Of a DNA stretch of 11,505 nucleotides, positions 6,883 to 11,505 are shown in pieces. The notes under the pieces were generated by a model that was not told the origin of the DNA, searched no databases, and worked only from the letters and a program-made list of their open reading frames with translations. Every line of letters begins with the position of its first letter. The first letter of the stretch is position 1. The translations under genes were made by a program, and so were the position numbers. Origin of the DNA: CAYGZC01 sp964354225 (lineage in GTDB: Bacteria; Bacteroidota; Ignavibacteria; UBA10030; SZUA-254); assembly GCA_964354225.1 (NCBI GenBank), contig CAYGZC010000283.1:1-11505 (forward strand), read 5' to 3'.

Positions 6883-7775
6883 AGAAAAAATTATTCGGCA
6901 GCATCTTCATAACCTCGACAATCGTATCTTCGCTTCTGATACTTGGTGTGATTGCATATTTGATTTTTGAAATCGCACACGGTGGCTGGAAAAATATTAC
7001 CTGGGAATTTTTGACAACCGCACCATCCGACGGAATGACGGCGGGCGGAATATTTCCTGCGATCATGGGAACAGTGCTTCTTGTGTTACTGATGTCTATA
7101 GCTGGCGTACCTGTTGGAACAATTACGGCGATATATCTGAGTGAATATGCAAACCGTAAATCGATCTTCACAAAATTAATTCGTTTTGCAGTGAATACCT
7201 TAGCCGGTGTGCCTTCAATTGTATTTGGTTTATTCGGGTTGGGTTTCTTTGTGCAATTTATTGGCGGAGGTATCGATAAAATTGTATCAGGGAATGCCGA
7301 ACTTCATTGGGGACAGCCCAATATTCTTTGGGCAAGTTTAACAATGGCACTTCTCACTCTACCCGTTGTAATTGTTTCAGTTGAAGAAGCGTTACATGCT
7401 GTGCCAATAGATTTGCGCGAGGGAAGTCTTGCGCTCGGTGCAACGAAATTTCAAACCATCGTTAAAGTCGTCCTACCCAATGCATACACAGGAATTCTTA
7501 CAGGAACTATTTTAGCTGTTGGACGCGGAGCCGGAGAAGTTGCGCCGATTCTTTTCACTGGTGTTGCATATTTTTTACCGTACCTGCCGTCATCGCTCTC
7601 CGATCAGTTCATGCAACTCGGCTATCATCTCTACGTAATGTCAACACAATCGACCAATGTTGAAGCGACGATCGGTATTCAATATGCCACTGCGCTCGTT
7701 TTACTCGCTTTAACGTTCCTATTAAATTTTTCCGCCGTCTTTTTACGTTACCGACTTCGGTCGAAGGCAATATAA
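6879..7775 (+). CDS. pstA: PstA, phosphate ABC transporter permease
   Basis: A 298-residue second permease of the Pst transporter with about six membrane spans. Diagnostic segments are the TAGGIFPAIMGTVLLVLL stretch, NTLAGVPSIVFGLFGLGFFV, the EAA-type loop (REGSLALGATKFQTIVKVVLPNA), which contacts PstB, and GRGAGEVAPILFTG. Length is normal for the family. It starts at an ATG that overlaps the pstC stop by four bases and ends two bases before pstB, so the three genes are almost certainly cotranscribed and translationally linked. The C-terminal YRLRSKAI tail is basic and should be cytoplasmic. Confidence 0.95.
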   Translation: MKKKLFGSIFITSTIVSSLLILGVIAYLIFEIAHGGWKNITWEFLTTAPSDGMTAGGIFPAIMGTVLLVLLMSIAGVPVGTITAIYLSEYANRKSIFTKLIRFAVNTLAGVPSIVFGLFGLGFFVQFIGGGIDKIVSGNAELHWGQPNILWASLTMALLTLPVVIVSVEEALHAVPIDLREGSLALGATKFQTIVKVVLPNAYTGILTGTILAVGRGAGEVAPILFTGVAYFLPYLPSSLSDQFMQLGYHLYVMSTQSTNVEATIGIQYATALVLLALTFLLNFSAVFLRYRLRSKAI

Positions 7776-7777
7776 AC

Positions 7778-8537
<760 letters not shown>

Positions 8538-8539
<2 letters not shown>

Positions 8540-8542
8540 GAG
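8538..8542 (+). promoter_or_regulatory. Ribosome-binding site deciding the phoU start
   Basis: AGGAG lies 10 bases before ATG 8553 and overlaps the pstB stop codon. It supports ATG 8553 over the in-frame TTG at 8532, and it is one of the few clear Shine-Dalgarno sequences in the window. Confidence 0.7.
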
Positions 8543-8552
8543 CTTGAAGATT

Positions 8553-9218
8553 ATGCAACGACATTTTGAAGAAGAACTCGATGGTTTAAAGACCAATCTA
8601 ATTAAAATGGGAAGTCTTACTGAGGAAGCAATACAGTTTTCAATCAAAGCACTGATCGAGAACGATACCGCCCTCGCGCAACGGATACTCGATCGTGAAA
8701 ACAGAATCAATGCATTGGAAATCGAGATCGATAATGCAATCGTTGATATTCTCGCTCTCCGGCAACCTGTAGCCGTTGATCTGCGACTAATTCTTGCAGT
8801 ACAGAAGATCAATAACGATTTGGAGCGAATCGGTGATCATGCAGTAAACATTGCAGAATCTGTAATCACTATTGCTTCGTTAGAAGATCGAGAACAGCTA
8901 ATTTATATTCCTCAAATGGCAAGTTTAGCAGAAAAAATGCTTCGGGATGCCCTAGATAGTTTCATCCACAATGATCCTAAGCTTGGCATGTCGGTTCTTG
9001 AAAATGACGATGCCATCGACGAATTGAATAAAACCGTCTTCCACCGTGCGATCGAACGGATGAAAAATAATCAACGCACTATCGAGATGGGAATGCATCT
9101 GATTCGTGTTAGTAGAAATTTGGAAAGGATTGCCGATTTAGCAACAAATATTGCAGAAGAGGTTATTTTTATTTCGCAAGCAAGAGTTGTTAAGCACCAT
9201 GCTGAAGAAAAAAAATAG
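8553..9218 (+). CDS. phoU: PhoU, phosphate signalling regulator
   Basis: A 221-residue, all-helical, cytoplasmic protein with two tandem PhoU repeats. The repeats carry the conserved metal-site helices ERIGDHAVNIAE (from E91) and ERIADLATNIAEEV (from E191), exactly 100 residues apart. The N-terminus MQRHFEEELDGLKTNL is typical of the family. PhoU normally restrains PhoR kinase activity when phosphate is ample and modulates the Pst transporter. It follows pstB by 13 bases in the same transcription unit. The start is fixed by the AGGAG at 8538-8542. An upstream TTG (8532) would add seven residues (MDRSLKI) that are not family-like. Confidence 0.95.
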   Translation: MQRHFEEELDGLKTNLIKMGSLTEEAIQFSIKALIENDTALAQRILDRENRINALEIEIDNAIVDILALRQPVAVDLRLILAVQKINNDLERIGDHAVNIAESVITIASLEDREQLIYIPQMASLAEKMLRDALDSFIHNDPKLGMSVLENDDAIDELNKTVFHRAIERMKNNQRTIEMGMHLIRVSRNLERIADLATNIAEEVIFISQARVVKHHAEEKK

Positions 9219-9230
9219 AAGATATTTTTT
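9210..9230 (+). terminator. AT-only hairpin spanning the phoU stop codon, possible terminator
   Basis: AAAAAATA (9210-9217) pairs perfectly with TATTTTTT (9223-9230) around a 5-base loop (gaaga). The six-T arm could serve as the U-tract. It lies at the end of the pst-phoU unit, where a terminator is expected. The stem has no GC pairs, so it would be weak. I see no other clear terminator in the 184 bases between phoU and the convergent hutU. Confidence 0.35.
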
Positions 9231-9402
9231 AAGAGTAGAATACAGCCCGTACACTCCAAAATCCTAAACTATCCATTTTGAACTTGATGCTTGCATGGCC
9301 TAAATCAAACAATCGGATAAGAAATGCGAAGAATGATCTTGGTATTGTTGGGATTTGGTGGAAATTATTACAACAGAGTGATTAACCAACCTGCGGTATC
9401 TT

Positions 9403-11064
9403 TTACTTCATCATCGGTACTTTCACACCGAACTTCTTCGCATTTTCAATTGCTCTCTCATAACCAGCATCGGCATGGCGGATGATGCCCATGCCGGGAT
9501 CGTATGTGAGAACTCGCTCAAGTCTTCGTTCCGCTTCCTTCGTCCCATCTGCTACAACAACCATACCGGCATGAATTGACATTCCAATTCCCACGCCTCC
9601 GCCGTGATGCACACTCACCCAGCTTGCCCCGCCAACTGCGTTGAGAAGTGCATTGAGAATGGGCCAATCGGCAATAGCATCGCTGCCGTCTTTCATTTTT
9701 TCCGTCTCGCGGTTTGGCGATGCAACGGAACCGCAATCAAGGTGATCACGACCGATAACTATCGGCGCTTTCAGTTCACCCTTGGCAACAAGATCATTAA
9801 AATTTTTTCCCATCTTCGCACGCTCACCGTAACCGAGCCAGCATATACGGGCGGGAAGTCCTTGAAATTTAACCAGTCTCTGGGCTTTTTCTATCCATCG
9901 GCACAGAGGTTTGTTCTCCGGAAACGCTTCAACGATTGCCCTGTCGGTGCGATAAATATCTTCCGCTTCACCGGAGAGAGCCACCCACCTGAATGGACCT
10001 TTACCGTCGCAAAAGAGCGGGCGAATATACTCAGGTACAAATCCGGGAATATCAAATGCATTTTTTAAACCATTCGCCAGCGCTTCTCCGCGTATATTAT
10101 TGCCATAATCGAAAGTGACTGCACCTCGATTCTTCAGCTCTATCATAGCTTTCACATGCTCAACAATTGAAACACGCGACATTGCAATGTATTTTTCTGG
10201 ATTAGATTTACGAAGTGCAAGTGCCTCTTTGAAAGATATTCCATGCGGGACATAACCATTAAGTGTATCGTGCGCAGAAGTTTGATCAGTAAGAACATCG
10301 GGTGTTATTCTACGGCGTATAAGTTCCGGAAGAACGTCCGCTGCATTTCCTAAAAGTGCAACCGATAGCGCTTCTTTCTTCGTTCGTGCCGCTTGAATCC
10401 ATTGCAGTGCTTCATCAAGTTTATCGGTCATTTTATCAACGTACTTTGTAGTTAGACGTTTTTCTATCCGAGTTCGGTCAACTTCAATTGCAAGACAGGT
10501 TGCACCGTTCATTGTTGCAGCAAGTGGTTGAGCGCCGCCCATTCCACCAAGCCCCGCCGTCAGTAAAAATTTTCCTACAAGCGAGCCACCGAAATATTTA
10601 TCGGCACAAGCGGCAAATGTTTCGTATGTTCCTTGTAAAATGCCTTGCGAGCCGATGTAAATCCAACTACCGGCGGTCATTTGTCCGTACATTGTTAATC
10701 CCAACCCTTCCAGCCGTCTGAATTCATCCCATGTTGCCCAATGAGGAACAAGCATCGAATTCGATATCAGAACGCGCGGTGCATCTGCGTGCGTTTTGAA
10801 AATACCAACCGGTTTACCTGACTGGACAAGGAGTGTTTCATCATTCTCCAAACTTATTAAGCTGCGTATAATTGTTTCATAACATTCCCAATTTCGCGCG
10901 GCTTTACCTGTACCACCGTAGACGATTAGTTCTTCTGGTTTTTCTCCAACTTCTGCATCGAGATTATTCATCAGCATCCGCATCGCCGCTTCTTGCAGCC
11001 AGCCCTTGCAGCTTAGTTGTCTGCCCCGCGGGGCTTTGATTGATTTTCTATTGATTGCTTCCAT
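9403..11064 (-). CDS. hutU: Urocanate hydratase (urocanase)
   Basis: A 553-residue cytoplasmic enzyme of histidine degradation that converts urocanate to 4-imidazolone-5-propionate using tightly bound NAD. Length and motifs are those of the full family. YGGTGKAARNW is at 49-59, the NAD-binding stretch GLGGMGGAQPLAATMNGA at 171-188, FDYGNNIR at 318-325, and GLPARICWLGYGER at 402-415. C408 corresponds to the essential active-site cysteine. HHGGGVGIG follows at 486-494. It converges on phoU. No hutH, hutI or hutG is in the window, so the rest of the pathway, if present, lies elsewhere. No clear Shine-Dalgarno sequence precedes ATG 11064. There is no sign of a link to the phosphate genes. Confidence 0.97.
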   Translation of the reverse strand: MEAINRKSIKAPRGRQLSCKGWLQEAAMRMLMNNLDAEVGEKPEELIVYGGTGKAARNWECYETIIRSLISLENDETLLVQSGKPVGIFKTHADAPRVLISNSMLVPHWATWDEFRRLEGLGLTMYGQMTAGSWIYIGSQGILQGTYETFAACADKYFGGSLVGKFLLTAGLGGMGGAQPLAATMNGATCLAIEVDRTRIEKRLTTKYVDKMTDKLDEALQWIQAARTKKEALSVALLGNAADVLPELIRRRITPDVLTDQTSAHDTLNGYVPHGISFKEALALRKSNPEKYIAMSRVSIVEHVKAMIELKNRGAVTFDYGNNIRGEALANGLKNAFDIPGFVPEYIRPLFCDGKGPFRWVALSGEAEDIYRTDRAIVEAFPENKPLCRWIEKAQRLVKFQGLPARICWLGYGERAKMGKNFNDLVAKGELKAPIVIGRDHLDCGSVASPNRETEKMKDGSDAIADWPILNALLNAVGGASWVSVHHGGGVGIGMSIHAGMVVVADGTKEAERRLERVLTYDPGMGIIRHADAGYERAIENAKKFGVKVPMMK

Positions 11065-11115
11065 GATAATTATGCTTAGTTATTGTTGTAAAATTTATTT
11101 TCTATTTTTATTCAC

Positions 11116-11145
11116 ATTTTCAATGAACAATCGGCAATTGAAAAT
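11116..11145 (-). repeat. Inverted repeat in the gap between the M14-like gene and hutU
   Basis: Perfect 9-base arms ATTTTCAAT (11116-11124) and ATTGAAAAT (11137-11145) flank a 12-base loop. The first base of the stop codon of the - strand upstream gene lies just outside the structure. It could be a weak terminator for that gene. The AT-rich CAATTG/GAACAA wording also resembles the simple degenerate strings that litter intergenic DNA in related genomes. No strong T-run follows on the - strand. Confidence 0.4.
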
Positions 11146-11505
11146 TAATCTGCTGTCATCGTGACATCCCGTATGCTCGGCATCAGCAGAACGCTGTTCA
11201 AAAAAACCTTGTTGAGATTTTCCCAGAAAAGGCGGAAGTTCGGATCGTCGGTGAAAAGAACGATGTTTCCCGAACCGAGCCGTTCGTGGATTAGGAATGG
11301 GGTTTCTTCCAACATCTTCTCATTCTCTTTCGAAATGTATCCGCTGAGTCGTGGTGATTTAGTGTAAATCCCGACATTATATCCTTTTTCACTCAGCTCG
11401 AACATAGTGTTTGTAGTTTTCAAAACTGTAATGATTGAATCGTACCCGAAACCGAGCGGATGCGAATTGTCTAACTTTACGCGCATCATGGTCCCCGGGA
11501 TATAT
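11145..11505 (-). CDS. Probable M14-type zinc carboxypeptidase, C-terminal fragment
   Basis: The reading frame is open to the right edge, so this is the 3' end of a longer gene; the frame reads YIPGT before the first internal ATG at 11489. About 119 residues are visible. They contain RVKLDNSHPLGFGY, SGYISKENEKML and LGSGNIVLFTDDPNFRLFWENLNKVFLNSVL. This pattern is like the C-terminal amidotransferase-like domain of large M14 zinc carboxypeptidases from Bacteroidetes-type bacteria, where a G-x-G-x-x-x-L-F-x-D-D-P-N-F-R segment is followed by an aromatic and N-rich helix. The catalytic domain would lie outside the window, so the peptidase assignment is by family resemblance only. It is on the same strand as hutU, 80 bases upstream, with an inverted repeat between. 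Confidence 0.55.
   Translation of the reverse strand, partial: YIPGTMMRVKLDNSHPLGFGYDSIITVLKTTNTMFELSEKGYNVGIYTKSPRLSGYISKENEKMLEETPFLIHERLGSGNIVLFTDDPNFRLFWENLNKVFLNSVLLMPSIRDVTMTAD

Noticed and set aside
9219..9402. Gap between convergent phoU and hutU, checked for a small RNA or gene
   Set aside because: Apart from the AT-only hairpin at its left edge I see no promoter, structured element or plausible coding frame.
9604..10068. 154-residue + strand open frame inside hutU
   Set aside because: It is antisense to a fully conserved enzyme gene and has no recognisable domain or ribosome-binding site.

Overview
The window carries a nearly complete phosphate-acquisition and phosphate-signalling (Pho) locus on the + strand, flanked by unrelated housekeeping genes. 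The DNA is moderately AT-rich by eye. Shine-Dalgarno sequences are mostly weak or missing. The best promoter has a TAnnTTTG element, the -7 consensus known from Bacteroidetes. Together with the protein types (short PstS, OprP-like porin with an N-terminal coiled coil, C-terminal part of a large M14-like peptidase) this suggests the Bacteroidetes/Chlorobi/Ignavibacteria group. That placement is an inference, not a database result.

Layout: (1) 1-224, the C-terminal end of UvrA. (2) 327-2443, phoB-phoR, a two-component system with a 4-base overlap (GTGA). (3) 2485-2541, a four-repeat Pho box and promoter, followed by an OprP/OprO-like outer-membrane porin (2585-3949), pstS (4016-4840) and a terminator-like hairpin (4852-4891). 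(4) 4911-5553, an unrecognised 62-residue single-span membrane protein whose end overlaps the start of a PsiE-like four-span membrane protein. (5) 5651-5707, a second four-repeat Pho box and promoter, followed by pstC-pstA-pstB-phoU (5815-9218), tightly packed. (6) On the - strand, urocanate hydratase hutU (9403-11064) and, upstream of it, the C-terminal part of a probable M14-type zinc carboxypeptidase that runs off the right edge.

How the genes work together: the porin lets phosphate cross the outer membrane, PstS captures it in the periplasm, and PstC/PstA/PstB pump it inward using ATP. PhoU normally couples transporter activity to the PhoR kinase, which phosphorylates PhoB. PhoB should then bind the two Pho boxes, each made of four heptamers (consensus roughly nnTAAnn, best copies CTTAACA) at exact 11-base steps and both ending 9 bases before the -7 element. 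No such array is visible in front of phoB itself.

The strongest non-routine points are the two matching Pho-box arrays, the small unknown membrane protein joined to a PsiE-like protein, and a PhoR that has an extracytoplasmic sensor but no room for a PAS domain. I see no RNA genes, CRISPR arrays, insertion sequences or phage genes, and no evidence for a wholly new system. This is a recognisable Pho regulon with a few unexplained parts. No stretch longer than about 200 bases lacks a gene.
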